A DNA stretch of 21,416 nucleotides from a virus: the IMG/VR virus record IMGVR_UViG_3300020034_000073, positions 1 through 21,416 of that record; one strand, given 5' to 3'. Shown piece after piece: positions 12,378 to 20,982 of this stretch. Position 1 is the first letter of the stretch. Each line of letters opens with the position of its first letter. The translations under genes were made by a program, and so were the position numbers. The notes under the pieces were generated by a model. The model worked only from the letters and a program-made list of their open reading frames with translations, did no database searches and was not told the origin of the DNA.

Positions 12378-14291
12378 ATGCCTATTGAAGATTATGAAAT
12401 CGTAGGTAGTTACAATAATCAGCGCGTGACGAATATCGATGCTGAACGCACGATTAATATGTTTGAATATCTTGATGCAAAAGGCAAGAAACCAAAATCA
12501 TTGTTACCCACATCAGGAATTTTAAATACGGATTTAGTTTTCACGGGTTCTATTGGTGGGTTTCGTGCTGAATTTGTTTTAAATCAATTTGAATATCTTG
12601 TTATAGGTACAGATATTTGGCGTAGAGATCAATTTAATAATTTAACAAAATTAAATAATGCACCCTTAGCAACAGGATTTGGATATGTAGGAGTGGATGC
12701 AAATAATAATGCAAATGGCGAACAAATATTATTTGTAGATGGCGAAAAAGGGTATATCTGGGATACAGGGACGGATGAATTTACATTTGACGTTAGAACA
12801 GTTGATCCAGCATTTCCAGCGGCGCCAGTTGATGTGTGTTTTATTGATGGATTTTTATTGGTCGCGAATGGTGGCACTAATACGTTTCAGTTGTCAGCGC
12901 TTAACAATGCTTATAGTTGGGGATTGGTTTCAAATACTTTTACGGCTGATAGTACAACTGATTTGTTAACCGTTTTAACAGATATGCCAACAGGTTCCGT
13001 ATTTGAAGTGTCAACAACGGGATCTTTGCCCGTTCCATTAGTCGCAGGAACACCTTATTATGCAATAAGAGTTAGTACAAATCCTCCAATGCCTTCTAAT
13101 ACCATTCGAGTCGCAACCACTTTTCAAAATGCCATTTCAAATATTTTTATCGATATTACCAATAATGGATCCCCAACAAATACCATTACAAATGCCGGTA
13201 TTAATCCCACTGGAACACAAGCATTTGCACCTGGTCAACTACAATTAGGCGCAATCAATTCTCATCCTGGAAATATTGTTGCCTGTCGTACATTACATAG
13301 ACGTGTATTTTTATTTTCAAATAATTATACTGAGGTTTGGGAAAATGCGGGCATTGGAACAAATCTTCCTTTGCGTCGAAATAATGGATTGCTGATGGAG
13401 TATGGAACGCCATCAATCGGTTCGATTGTGACTGGTTTTGATAAAATGATTTTCTTATCACAAGATCGAGACGGACTTGGATCAGTGATGGAAGTCATCG
13501 GCACAGAATCCATTCCGATTAGTACACGTGCATTGGATTTCCAATTAGCTCAATATGCACAAGCTCAACAAATAAGCGATGCGCGCGGTATATTCATTAA
13601 AGAAAATGGCATTATTTTCTATCGATTAAATTTCACCGCAGCCAATCATACCTATGTTTATAATGTGACCTTAAGCAATCCTCAAACGGAAGAAGGCAGA
13701 TTATGGCATGAGGAACAAATATTAAATGGTGATAGACATCCCGCACAAACCCATGGTTATTTCTTCGGAAATAACTATTTTGGAAGTTTTGATCAGCCAA
13801 TTTTATATCAAGTGGATAGTGCATTTGTTACGAATGACGGTGAACCAATACCCAGAATAAGAATTGGCCGATGTTATGTGCCATCGACCTATAATAGAAC
13901 CCGCGTTGATCGTTGGATGTTAGATATTGTCCAAGGTTTGCCAATTATCAATAATTTAACAAATATATTAGATTTATTGGCCGAAAACGGTAACACGATT
14001 ATCACCGAAGGTGGTCTTGATATTATTTTGGAAGAAAGCTCTAACAGTCCAATATTTTTAACTATACAGCCGCCAGTATTTTTATCTGTTTCTAAGGACG
14101 GTGGCGTGACCTATGGATATCGTCAGACAGCAACTATGGGCGCCATAGGGGATAGAAAACATCGTACAATCTGGCGCAAATTAGGTGTCATCCCAAGAGG
14201 ACAAGGATTTATTCCTAAGATTGAATTTTTTAGTGAAGTACCTTTTATTATTTTGGGCGCTGCTTGGTTTTATGAAGTATTGCCGGAGTAA
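12378..14291 (+). CDS. Head-closure/tail hub protein, P22 gp10-like (DNA stabilisation)
   Basis: This 637-residue protein matches the packaged-DNA stabilisation family of P22 gp10 (472 residues), which binds below gp4 and keeps DNA in the head. Family segments include the beta-propeller-like GSIGGFRAEFVLNQFEYLVI, the blade SHPGNIVACRTLHRRVFLFS, then ISTRALDFQLAQYAQAQQIS, and the C-terminal PVFLSVSKDGGVTYGYRQTA. Two insertions explain its extra length: residues about 188-271 repeat the module of the gp4-like protein, and residues about 525-553 form a short ILDLLAENGNTIITEGGLDI module. Its ATG comes two bases after the upstream stop without a clear ribosome site, so it is probably translated by coupling with the gp4-like gene. 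Confidence 0.9.
   Translation: MPIEDYEIVGSYNNQRVTNIDAERTINMFEYLDAKGKKPKSLLPTSGILNTDLVFTGSIGGFRAEFVLNQFEYLVIGTDIWRRDQFNNLTKLNNAPLATGFGYVGVDANNNANGEQILFVDGEKGYIWDTGTDEFTFDVRTVDPAFPAAPVDVCFIDGFLLVANGGTNTFQLSALNNAYSWGLVSNTFTADSTTDLLTVLTDMPTGSVFEVSTTGSLPVPLVAGTPYYAIRVSTNPPMPSNTIRVATTFQNAISNIFIDITNNGSPTNTITNAGINPTGTQAFAPGQLQLGAINSHPGNIVACRTLHRRVFLFSNNYTEVWENAGIGTNLPLRRNNGLLMEYGTPSIGSIVTGFDKMIFLSQDRDGLGSVMEVIGTESIPISTRALDFQLAQYAQAQQISDARGIFIKENGIIFYRLNFTAANHTYVYNVTLSNPQTEEGRLWHEEQILNGDRHPAQTHGYFFGNNYFGSFDQPILYQVDSAFVTNDGEPIPRIRIGRCYVPSTYNRTRVDRWMLDIVQGLPIINNLTNILDLLAENGNTIITEGGLDIILEESSNSPIFLTIQPPVFLSVSKDGGVTYGYRQTATMGAIGDRKHRTIWRKLGVIPRGQGFIPKIEFFSEVPFIILGAAWFYEVLPE
12939..13190 (+). repeat. Shared protein module, copy 2 (inside the gp10-like gene)
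   Basis: Encodes about 84 residues, FTADSTTDLLTVLTDMP through NNGSPTNTI, in the same motif order as copy 1 at 11669-11914. It interrupts the propeller region after the AYSWG segment. A few extra residues (NPPMPS) separate the strand motifs compared with copy 1. The two carrier proteins are expected to touch in the assembled tail, as gp4 and gp10 do in P22. Confidence 0.75.
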
Positions 14292-14293
14292 GT

Positions 14294-14602
14294 ATGGCAA
14301 ATAGTATTGATCAATTAAATTATTATGATCCACTGACTAAAAATAGTCAGGATAAAATGAGTGAAGAATGGATATCGCAAATAAGCTCATTGATTGATGT
14401 GTTAGTCAGTTATTTACAGCCTTATGGAATAATGATTCCACAACTTACGACCGAACAAAGAAACGAAATACAATCGCCAGTTGAAGGGCAAATGATTTAT
14501 AATACTGATGCAACTGTTGGGCCGCCTGCGAGTGCTGAAATACAAGTTTGGCAAGTAAAAGCAGGTGTTGCCGCATGGAGAATAATCACAACAGTTCCAT
14601 AA
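14294..14602 (+). CDS. Small virion-type protein near the tail-needle position, 102 aa
   Basis: The product has a helical N-terminal half (SEEWISQISSLIDVLVSYLQ) and a C-terminal half with the LTTEQRNEIQSPVEGQMIYN motif followed by IQVWQVKAGVAAWRIIT. The second motif (LTT-QR--I-SPV-G-MIYNT...W---W--I) is common in phage fibre and structural proteins. Order places it where P22 has the tail needle gp26 and gp14, but at 102 residues it is too short to be a normal needle (gp26 is 233) and has only a short helical segment. GGAG five bases before the ATG lies inside the end of the gp10-like gene. Virion role likely; the identity is uncertain. Confidence 0.75.
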   Translation: MANSIDQLNYYDPLTKNSQDKMSEEWISQISSLIDVLVSYLQPYGIMIPQLTTEQRNEIQSPVEGQMIYNTDATVGPPASAEIQVWQVKAGVAAWRIITTVP

Positions 14603-14620
14603 ATCTAAGGATGAGATGAT

Positions 14621-15268
14621 ATGGATCCATCGATATTGGCGAGTATGTTTCAAGGAATGGGTGGTGGTTCAGGCGGCGGCCAAGGAATGATTGGTGGTGG
14701 TCATCTAGCTGGAATAGGCCAAATATTAAGTGGTCTTTTTGGTGATTCAGGTGCGCCTTATGAAGATGCCATGAAGCAATATGAAAAATGGGGTCAAAAA
14801 GGGCAAGAAGCTCAAAACCCTTTTATGAATATGGGCAAACAGGCTATTCCTCAATTTCAAGAATGGTTGCAAGGTCAAAAAGATCCATCTTCCTTTATCA
14901 ATCATTTGATGAATGGTTATCAAGAATCGCCTTGGGCTAAATATCAACAAGATCAATCTTCACGTCGATTTGGTAATTCGGGATCTGCATCTGGTATGAC
15001 AGGTTCAACACCTCTCATGCAAGCTGAACAACAAAATATGCATGATATATCATCTCAAGATCAAGGAAGTTGGCTTGATCGTGTTTTGGGTGTTAACACT
15101 CAATATGGAAATGGATTAAATAGTCAAATTCAAGGTGGCCAGCATGCCGCGGATTCATTGACTAATCTATTTGGCGATATGGGTAATAGAATGGGTGAAG
15201 CGGCTTATGGAAAGAAAGCCGGTGAACAACAAGATCGAAATAGTATTTGGGGTGGATTGTTCGGTTAA
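14621..15268 (+). CDS. Putative DNA-ejection protein (P22 gp7 position)
   Basis: The 215-residue product opens with an amphipathic, glycine-rich stretch (FQGMGGGSGGGQGMIGGGHL) and is rich in G, Q, S and N with almost no charged blocks. This is typical of virion proteins that leave the head with the DNA and build a channel in the host envelope. The middle (SPWAKYQQDQSSRRFGNSGS) and the later helix (QHAADSLTNLFGDMGNRMGE) resemble small ejection proteins of P22-like phages in style. P22 gp7 is 229 residues and lies at the same place, ahead of gp20 and gp16. AAGGATGAGA lies upstream of the ATG. The assignment is by position, size and composition. Confidence 0.7.
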   Translation: MDPSILASMFQGMGGGSGGGQGMIGGGHLAGIGQILSGLFGDSGAPYEDAMKQYEKWGQKGQEAQNPFMNMGKQAIPQFQEWLQGQKDPSSFINHLMNGYQESPWAKYQQDQSSRRFGNSGSASGMTGSTPLMQAEQQNMHDISSQDQGSWLDRVLGVNTQYGNGLNSQIQGGQHAADSLTNLFGDMGNRMGEAAYGKKAGEQQDRNSIWGGLFG

Positions 15269-15280
15269 AAGGAATTAATT

Positions 15281-16690
15281 ATGGCATTACCATTACCGAA
15301 AGTAGTTGCGGATGTTGAGCGTGGCGGACCGTTTGTAACGGCTGCGCGTGGATTAAACGCGCTGAAAAAAGAGAAATCAGATGCACAATATGCGCCTTAT
15401 ACTAATTATGCAAATGCATTATCTAAGATTGCTTATGCGAAATATGCACCTGCTAATGCAATCGCGCAAATGATGTCTGGCCCTGGTGCTGCACAAATGA
15501 CAAAAGAACAAGCAACTGCCTTGGCATCACAATTTCAAAATATGGTGAAAAATTCTGGAGATTATTCGAATAATCTGCCTGTGCCAAATGGGGGAGGGAA
15601 TATTTTCGGTGGAAGTTTAGCTGGAAATATCGGCGGTATGGCTATGAAAGGATTAAAATCCATATGGGATAAGGTTATGCCTGGCGCGCAAGTCGATGCT
15701 AATGATTCTGGCAATCCAATGAATATGCCTCAAACGAGAAATGATTTTACACCTATGGATCAATTGCCTGAAGGATCAAATAATCAACCTCCATCCATGC
15801 CACAACCACCTAAGTCTAGTGGATCAAGATTTCAAAATTTAGCGCAATCATTAAGAATGCCTGGCGCACAAGGTGGTGAAAACGCCAATTCTGGTGCAGA
15901 AGCAGAAAAAACTAGATTGGTAACTGGTGCAGGCGCTGAAGCTTCATCTCAAGTTAAGCAACAAGCTGAAATGGAAGAAAAAGATATCGCTGCTTCCAAT
16001 GCTTCGGTTGAAATGACTAATCAAATTAAAAAATTAAGGGAATCCAGAAAAAGATTATATGGATTTGAGAAAGGAAATGTATTGGGAATTCCATTAGGTT
16101 CTGGCCCTGCTATGACATCGGCTGCTCAAGAATCAGATAATGCTAAGCAAAATATCGCTAATACCATCGCATCAATGGCTCAAAGCGGTCATATCAATGT
16201 AGCGGATAGAGACATTGCCAATACAATGAAAGCAGGTAGAGAAGTAAATGATCAAGCATTCGAAAATTTAACTAACTATGCAGAAGGTGCTGCTCATCGA
16301 GTAAATGAAAAACCGGCTTTTAATCGTGCTATGGCTCAAGCTGGATTAACCCCATCGGAAACTCAAATTCTATGGGCAAATTATAATTTGAATAAACCAT
16401 TTTATGATTCTAACTCTCATCAAATTGATGATCATAACTTAGGAAGTTGGGAAAAGTTTTATGGTAATACAAAAAATATTGAAGCAGCGTTTAGTCCTCA
16501 AGCACAAAAGAAAATAAATGTATCGCAAAAAAGTTCAGAGAAAAATATGTCTGGTATTTCTGCTGCCAAGAAAAATCAAAAAACTCCAAAAGGAAAAACA
16601 CATATAAGAAATAAAAAAACAGGTGAAACAGGCTATATTCCTAAAGATAGACTAGAAGCATATCAGGCGAATGGCTATGAAGAAATTTAA
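15281..16690 (+). CDS. Putative DNA-ejection protein (P22 gp20 position)
   Basis: The 469-residue product matches P22 gp20 in length (471) and order. The N-terminus (MALPLPKVVADVERGGPFVT) and the following alanine-rich tracts (YAPYTNYANALSKIAYAKYA) are typical of the phage ejection group. The middle is low-complexity with P, N and Q (DQLPEGSNNQPPSMPQPPKS), and a helical region follows. The last ~35 residues (GKTHIRNKKTGETGYIPKDR, then LEAYQANGYEEI) form a short beta tail with a G-IP---L--Y---GYE-I pattern that recurs at the C-termini of phage virion proteins. Ribosome site AAAAGGAATTAATT precedes the ATG. The 3' end overlaps the next gene, suggesting coupled translation. Confidence 0.75.
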   Translation: MALPLPKVVADVERGGPFVTAARGLNALKKEKSDAQYAPYTNYANALSKIAYAKYAPANAIAQMMSGPGAAQMTKEQATALASQFQNMVKNSGDYSNNLPVPNGGGNIFGGSLAGNIGGMAMKGLKSIWDKVMPGAQVDANDSGNPMNMPQTRNDFTPMDQLPEGSNNQPPSMPQPPKSSGSRFQNLAQSLRMPGAQGGENANSGAEAEKTRLVTGAGAEASSQVKQQAEMEEKDIAASNASVEMTNQIKKLRESRKRLYGFEKGNVLGIPLGSGPAMTSAAQESDNAKQNIANTIASMAQSGHINVADRDIANTMKAGREVNDQAFENLTNYAEGAAHRVNEKPAFNRAMAQAGLTPSETQILWANYNLNKPFYDSNSHQIDDHNLGSWEKFYGNTKNIEAAFSPQAQKKINVSQKSSEKNMSGISAAKKNQKTPKGKTHIRNKKTGETGYIPKDRLEAYQANGYEEI

Positions 16691-18479
16691 ATTCGATACG
16701 AGTGATTTTGAACCTACTAATAGTGGGAATAATTCATTTAATCCTCATGATTTTGAGCCAACATCAAAAAATGAAGGTACAAAACCAATTCATATATTTT
16801 CAGGAAAAATGAATGAAAACGAGGAAAATAAATTTAAAAATGAATCTAGGAAAACATTGATAGATGCTTCTTTGGGTGGGGTTCAAGGCATTGCAAATAT
16901 TCCTAGTGGAACGGCTGAATTATTGAATCCAACTTCCCATAAAATTCCGAGATTTGATTTTGCCCCCAAAACTGGCGCCTCACAAGCTGGACAAATCGCG
17001 GCACCATTTCTAGGCCCTCAAGGTGTAGAAATGGGCGCATTAAAAGCCCTTCAATATACTCCAAAGGCATTAAATTATCTTACAAAATTATCGAATGCTG
17101 CTAAAGCGAAACCTGTTACTAATGCATTATTGAAAGGTGGTAAAACAGCAGCAGAAGTTGGCTATATTAATGCGTTAGAAAATCCCGATAATGCTAAACA
17201 TGAATTTATGAAAGGCGCAGCATTTGGCGCCCCATTTGGTGCATTAAGTTCTGTAGCCGCACAAGGCGCTAAATATGCCACGCCCATTGCAAAGGCTGCA
17301 ATGGGCGCCTTAATTGGTAATCAGTTTGGTCATCCGTATTTAGGCGCTGTAACAGGATTAGGCTTCCCAATTAGAGGGGCTTTAGGAATGGAGCCAGCTA
17401 ATAAAATATCTGAGGATATGTTATCTGGTTTGAATGAAAAAGATGTGATGAAAACTGTCAATGCAAATAAACGTCTTAGAACTAATATAACGCCTGGTGA
17501 AGCAAGCGGCAATTATGTAAGAGGCGCTCAAGAAGGCGCGTTGAAACGTACGGCTGGTGGTGGACAATTAGGTTATAGATTAGAAGAAGGCGAAAAATAT
17601 AAGCAAAATAATGCTATAAATCGCATGCTTGATAAAATTTATAAGCCGACTAAAGAAAATGAAAACAAAATAAATACTTTATATGAAAAGGCATATAAAC
17701 AAGATGTTGATCCAGCTATCGTTGAAAATATGATGAAAAACCCCACAATGCGCAAGGCAATTGAAAATGTTCAATTAAACCCAGCCTTTGAAGGAGTTGC
17801 TCCAAATAATTATAAATTCCTTGCTCAAGTAAATAGAGAATTGAGAAATGATATAAATTCATTATCTAATTCGGCCATGGGTTCAGAAAGAATAACTGCG
17901 CATCATCTTGAACAGAATAGAAAACCATTTGATAAATTCTTAAAAGAAAATAATCCTGATTATAAAGCGGCAACTGAAGTTGCACATGGGAAATTAACGC
18001 GAGAAGAAATAGAAAGAAAAGGTAATAAAGATTTAGAAGACTTAACGGCCAAAACTTTTTATTCTAAGTTTCTAACCAATAGAAAACCTTATAAAGAGTT
18101 ATTGCAACAAACTTCTAAATTTCCAGAAGCTCAAAGTATGATTAAGGATATGAGGACTGGATGGAAAAATTTGTCTAATATGAAAACAGTTGGGCAAAGT
18201 GAAGCGCAAGCAAAATCAAATATTGATAACCTAAGAAATATGGGGAGCTATATCATTAATATGGTTAAAAATATGGCTGGCGCTAAAGGAGATATTGCGA
18301 GGCTTAAATTTATTTATAGTCCTGACTGGCAAAAAGGATTTCAGCAAAGAGCTTTAATTCAAGACAGAAATAAAAGAATAAATGAAATATCGCATTATAT
18401 TGTAAATACCGGATTAAAAGCTGGTATCGCCAAGAATAAAATTGATAATCTTATTGGCGCATTAAATGAAAAAGACTGA
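16677..18479 (+). CDS. Putative DNA-ejection protein (P22 gp16 position)
   Basis: At 600 residues it is the size of P22 gp16 (609) and sits in the same place. The N-terminus carries two short repeats, DTSDFEPT and NPHDFEPT, in a disordered charged leader. Residues about 60-240 alternate helices with glycine- and alanine-rich stretches (EFMKGAAFGAPFGALSSVAA, AKAAMGALIGNQFGHPYLGA) suited to crossing a membrane after ejection. The rest is charged helical sequence. P22 gp16 is needed for DNA transfer across the inner membrane; this role is assigned by position and style. ATGs at 16671 and 16677 are both possible; AGG at 16665-16667 fits 16677 better. It overlaps the upstream gene by 14 bases. Confidence 0.75.
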   Translation: MKKFKFDTSDFEPTNSGNNSFNPHDFEPTSKNEGTKPIHIFSGKMNENEENKFKNESRKTLIDASLGGVQGIANIPSGTAELLNPTSHKIPRFDFAPKTGASQAGQIAAPFLGPQGVEMGALKALQYTPKALNYLTKLSNAAKAKPVTNALLKGGKTAAEVGYINALENPDNAKHEFMKGAAFGAPFGALSSVAAQGAKYATPIAKAAMGALIGNQFGHPYLGAVTGLGFPIRGALGMEPANKISEDMLSGLNEKDVMKTVNANKRLRTNITPGEASGNYVRGAQEGALKRTAGGGQLGYRLEEGEKYKQNNAINRMLDKIYKPTKENENKINTLYEKAYKQDVDPAIVENMMKNPTMRKAIENVQLNPAFEGVAPNNYKFLAQVNRELRNDINSLSNSAMGSERITAHHLEQNRKPFDKFLKENNPDYKAATEVAHGKLTREEIERKGNKDLEDLTAKTFYSKFLTNRKPYKELLQQTSKFPEAQSMIKDMRTGWKNLSNMKTVGQSEAQAKSNIDNLRNMGSYIINMVKNMAGAKGDIARLKFIYSPDWQKGFQQRALIQDRNKRINEISHYIVNTGLKAGIAKNKIDNLIGALNEKD

Positions 18480-18497
18480 ATCATAAGGATATGATAA

Positions 18498-20093
18498 ATG
18501 GCAATTACATTTTCGATCCAACCTAATCCCCATTGGGTCATTATTGATAACTTTTCGAAGTTACCAAATGGCGCGGCCATTTATACTTATAGTAGTTTAA
18601 ATCCTTCGCAATTTAAGCCTGCGTTTCAAGATGATAGTGGTGATCCTGATAGTGCTTATGGCCAACCCATTGTTGGATTTGGTAATGGAACAATGCCTCC
18701 TATATTTTGGGCATTTGATTCTGATAATCCAGATGATACTTATTATATTCGAGTTTATGATTCAGCAGATCCTACCATACAAAATTTTCTATGGGATTTT
18801 GATGGATTATCAGGTGCAACTAGCGGTGGTGGCGGAACCATTGTTACCAATAATAGTATTAAAAATTTAATTACGAATGGTCAATTTTATCGTAATGCTG
18901 GAACTATATCATCAGTGAGTACCTTTCAAGTTTTAGCACCGAGTAATAATGCAGGTTATGTTGGAAATTTAGCGGATTCTAGTGGGCCTGCGGCACCCGA
19001 TATTATATTTGCAAAAAGTAATATATCGTCTACTGATTCTATTTCATTTCCCAATGTACCTACTAATACCTTACCGGGAAATGCAGCCTTAGCACCCAAT
19101 CCTACTCCTCCACAATATTTTAATTATACTTGTTCGGGTGCAGGATCAGGCGAGACTTATAAATATTTACAATTCCCTATTGTGCAAGGTTTACAGAATT
19201 TAAGTGGTGCCACAATCAGTATTAAAATTTATGCACGCTTAAATAGTGGCGATGATAATGTGACTTTAACTTTACGCCAGTTCTTTGGAAATGGTGGGGC
19301 GGCAACACCTGATTTGTTAACACCTATTAGTGGTATCACAGATCTAAATAATACTTGGCAATCATTCATTTTTAATTCGATTGTTGTCCCAAGCATTGCA
19401 ACCAAAACATTAGGTTCATGTGGAAATGACGCATTATTTCTTCAAGTGAATATGCCATTATCACCGGCATTAATTAATTTTGATTGTGTCTTGGCATCTG
19501 TTTATGTGAGTCCGTCCGTCTCCAATGTAGATTTTAATACGAATGATCAGACTGATTCGATTATTAGTTTGCCGCGTACGGGTGACATTAGAATGGGTTT
19601 AAATTCATTTTCCCCATTTGGTTGGGTGCCAATGAATGATGGCAGTATAGGAAGTGCAGCATCAGCGGCAACGACTCGCGCTAATATTGATACCTTTCCA
19701 TTATTCGATCTCATTTGGAATGCGGTTCCTGATGCTAATGCACCTGTTAGTGGAGGACGCGGGGCAAGCTCGATTGCAGATTTTGTCGCAAATAAAACCC
19801 TTACATTAACATTACAAACTGGTAGAGTCATAGCAGGCATATCAAGTACTCATTTAATTGGAACAACAGGTGGTGCTGATACGCATGTTAATACACTTAG
19901 TGAACTTGCAGCACATACGCATGGTCCTGGTGCCGGTACTGGCTTTATCAATTCTGGAGCAGCTAGCAATCTTTCATTTGGAGCGCCGGATGTGACTATT
20001 ACGACATCGGGTGTTACGGCTTCCTCAGGCAGTAGTACGGCATGGGATGTAAGACAACCAACAGTTTATCAAAACATTTTTATTAAGCTATAA
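18498..20093 (+). CDS. Tail fibre/receptor-binding protein with collar-type C-terminus
   Basis: The 531-residue protein has three parts. Residues 1-105 (NFSKLPNGAAIYTYSSLNPS ... YYIRVYDSADPTIQNFLWDF) form an N-terminal virion-anchoring domain common in fibre proteins. Residues about 120-350 are a jelly-roll-like beta domain beginning NLITNGQFYRNAG, of a carbohydrate-binding type. The C-terminus has the tail-collar pattern: GDIRMGLNSFSPFGWVPMND, then FPLFDLIWNAVPD, LTLQTGRVIAGISS, AAHTHGPG and the ending RQPTVYQNIFIKL. In P22 this place is taken by the tailspike gp9; here a fibre is used instead. AAGGAT precedes the ATG. It probably decides host range. Confidence 0.85.
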   Translation: MAITFSIQPNPHWVIIDNFSKLPNGAAIYTYSSLNPSQFKPAFQDDSGDPDSAYGQPIVGFGNGTMPPIFWAFDSDNPDDTYYIRVYDSADPTIQNFLWDFDGLSGATSGGGGTIVTNNSIKNLITNGQFYRNAGTISSVSTFQVLAPSNNAGYVGNLADSSGPAAPDIIFAKSNISSTDSISFPNVPTNTLPGNAALAPNPTPPQYFNYTCSGAGSGETYKYLQFPIVQGLQNLSGATISIKIYARLNSGDDNVTLTLRQFFGNGGAATPDLLTPISGITDLNNTWQSFIFNSIVVPSIATKTLGSCGNDALFLQVNMPLSPALINFDCVLASVYVSPSVSNVDFNTNDQTDSIISLPRTGDIRMGLNSFSPFGWVPMNDGSIGSAASAATTRANIDTFPLFDLIWNAVPDANAPVSGGRGASSIADFVANKTLTLTLQTGRVIAGISSTHLIGTTGGADTHVNTLSELAAHTHGPGAGTGFINSGAASNLSFGAPDVTITTSGVTASSGSSTAWDVRQPTVYQNIFIKL

Positions 20094-20142
20094 TGATTCA
20101 ACAAATGGAATTTGTGATCATAAATTAAAAGGAATTAATATC

Positions 20143-20928
20143 ATGGCATTAACTCAATATAATCTTACTCCTACCTTAACGCCTGTCAGACTTTGTGCAA
20201 CCTCAAATCAAACAGGCATCTATTTCAATGGCCAAGTAAATAATGGTGTTGGCGCAACCTTTACTTATGCGACCGGTGCATTAACCATTGATAGCGTTGT
20301 TGTAAATGTAGGTGATCGAATTTTACTTCAAAATCAAACTGCACCCGAACAAAATGGTATTTATGTTTGCAATGTGGCAGGCGCTACAGGCATCGCAGCA
20401 ATATTACAGCGTTCCGCTGATATGCAAAATATTGAACAAATTCGTGGTGGTTTCTATGTTAGCGTTTCAGCCGGAACTGTAAATGCAAGTTCTATCTGGT
20501 GCATCATTGAACCTTTACCAGCTCACTTTGGTCTTGATGGCCTTGTTTTCTCAGCAGCATCTGCATCTGGATTAGGTACCTTAGCATCACAAAATGCGAA
20601 TGCTGTGAATATTACTGGTGGCACCATTGTCGGTATTACCGATTTAGCCGTTGCTGATGGTGGAACAGGCGCAAGTACGGGTCCACTTGCCTTAACTGCA
20701 TTAGGTGTTAAGCGTGCAACAACCGCTGCTTATGCTGGAGGTGGAACATCAAACGCTTTTACCGCAACAGGTTTAGCATCAACCGATATTGTTGTTGCCA
20801 CGATTCTTGCGTCTACGAACTCAGTTGCAATTACAAAAGCTGTTCCAACGACCAATACCCTAACCGTTACATTCAGCGCCGATCCTGGTGCCGGTACAAC
20901 CGTCCAATGGCATGCATTGCCTGCTTAA
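20143..20928 (+). CDS. Fibre-like virion protein, 261 aa
   Basis: Residues about 14-125 hold a beta domain with VGATFTYATGALTIDSVVVN, GDRILLQNQTAPEQNGIYVC, QRSADM and GGFYVSVSAGT, the same pattern found in the N-terminal parts of many phage tail-fibre proteins. Residues 150-185 contain GTLASQNANAVNITGGTIVG and VADGGTGASTG, the shaft-like repeats of trimeric fibres. The remainder (AFTATGLASTDIVVATILAS to the end) is beta-rich. The protein is short for a complete fibre, so it may be a fibre segment or a decoration protein. AAAAGGAATTAAT precedes the ATG, the same 15-base start region as at 15265-15279. It ends at a strong terminator. Confidence 0.82.
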   Translation: MALTQYNLTPTLTPVRLCATSNQTGIYFNGQVNNGVGATFTYATGALTIDSVVVNVGDRILLQNQTAPEQNGIYVCNVAGATGIAAILQRSADMQNIEQIRGGFYVSVSAGTVNASSIWCIIEPLPAHFGLDGLVFSAASASGLGTLASQNANAVNITGGTIVGITDLAVADGGTGASTGPLALTALGVKRATTAAYAGGGTSNAFTATGLASTDIVVATILASTNSVAITKAVPTTNTLTVTFSADPGAGTTVQWHALPA

Positions 20929-20932
20929 AAAG

Positions 20933-20959
20933 AAAAAGGGGACAAGACGTCCCCTTTTT
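20933..20959. terminator. Rho-independent terminator between fibre-region genes
   Basis: AAAAAGGGGAC/GTCCCCTTTTT forms a perfect 11-bp stem with loop AAGAC, giving a T-run on the plus strand and an equal T-run on the minus strand. It follows the fibre-like gene stop by five bases and precedes the next ribosome site (AAAGGA, 20968-20973). It probably lowers expression of the genes beyond it unless antitermination applies. Confidence 0.9.
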
Positions 20960-20982
20960 ATTACTTAAAAGGATTTTAATTT

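Noticed and set aside
18498-20093. Tail fibre as a diversity-generating retroelement target
   Set aside because: The C-terminus is collar-type, and no reverse transcriptase, template repeat or accessory gene is present in the window.
20101-20115. ACAAAT-GGA-ATTTGT inverted repeat upstream of the second fibre-like gene
   Set aside because: It resembles the palindrome at 8727-8741 in size and GGA centre, but the stem is AT-rich, the loop very short and no binding partner is implied; it may be chance.
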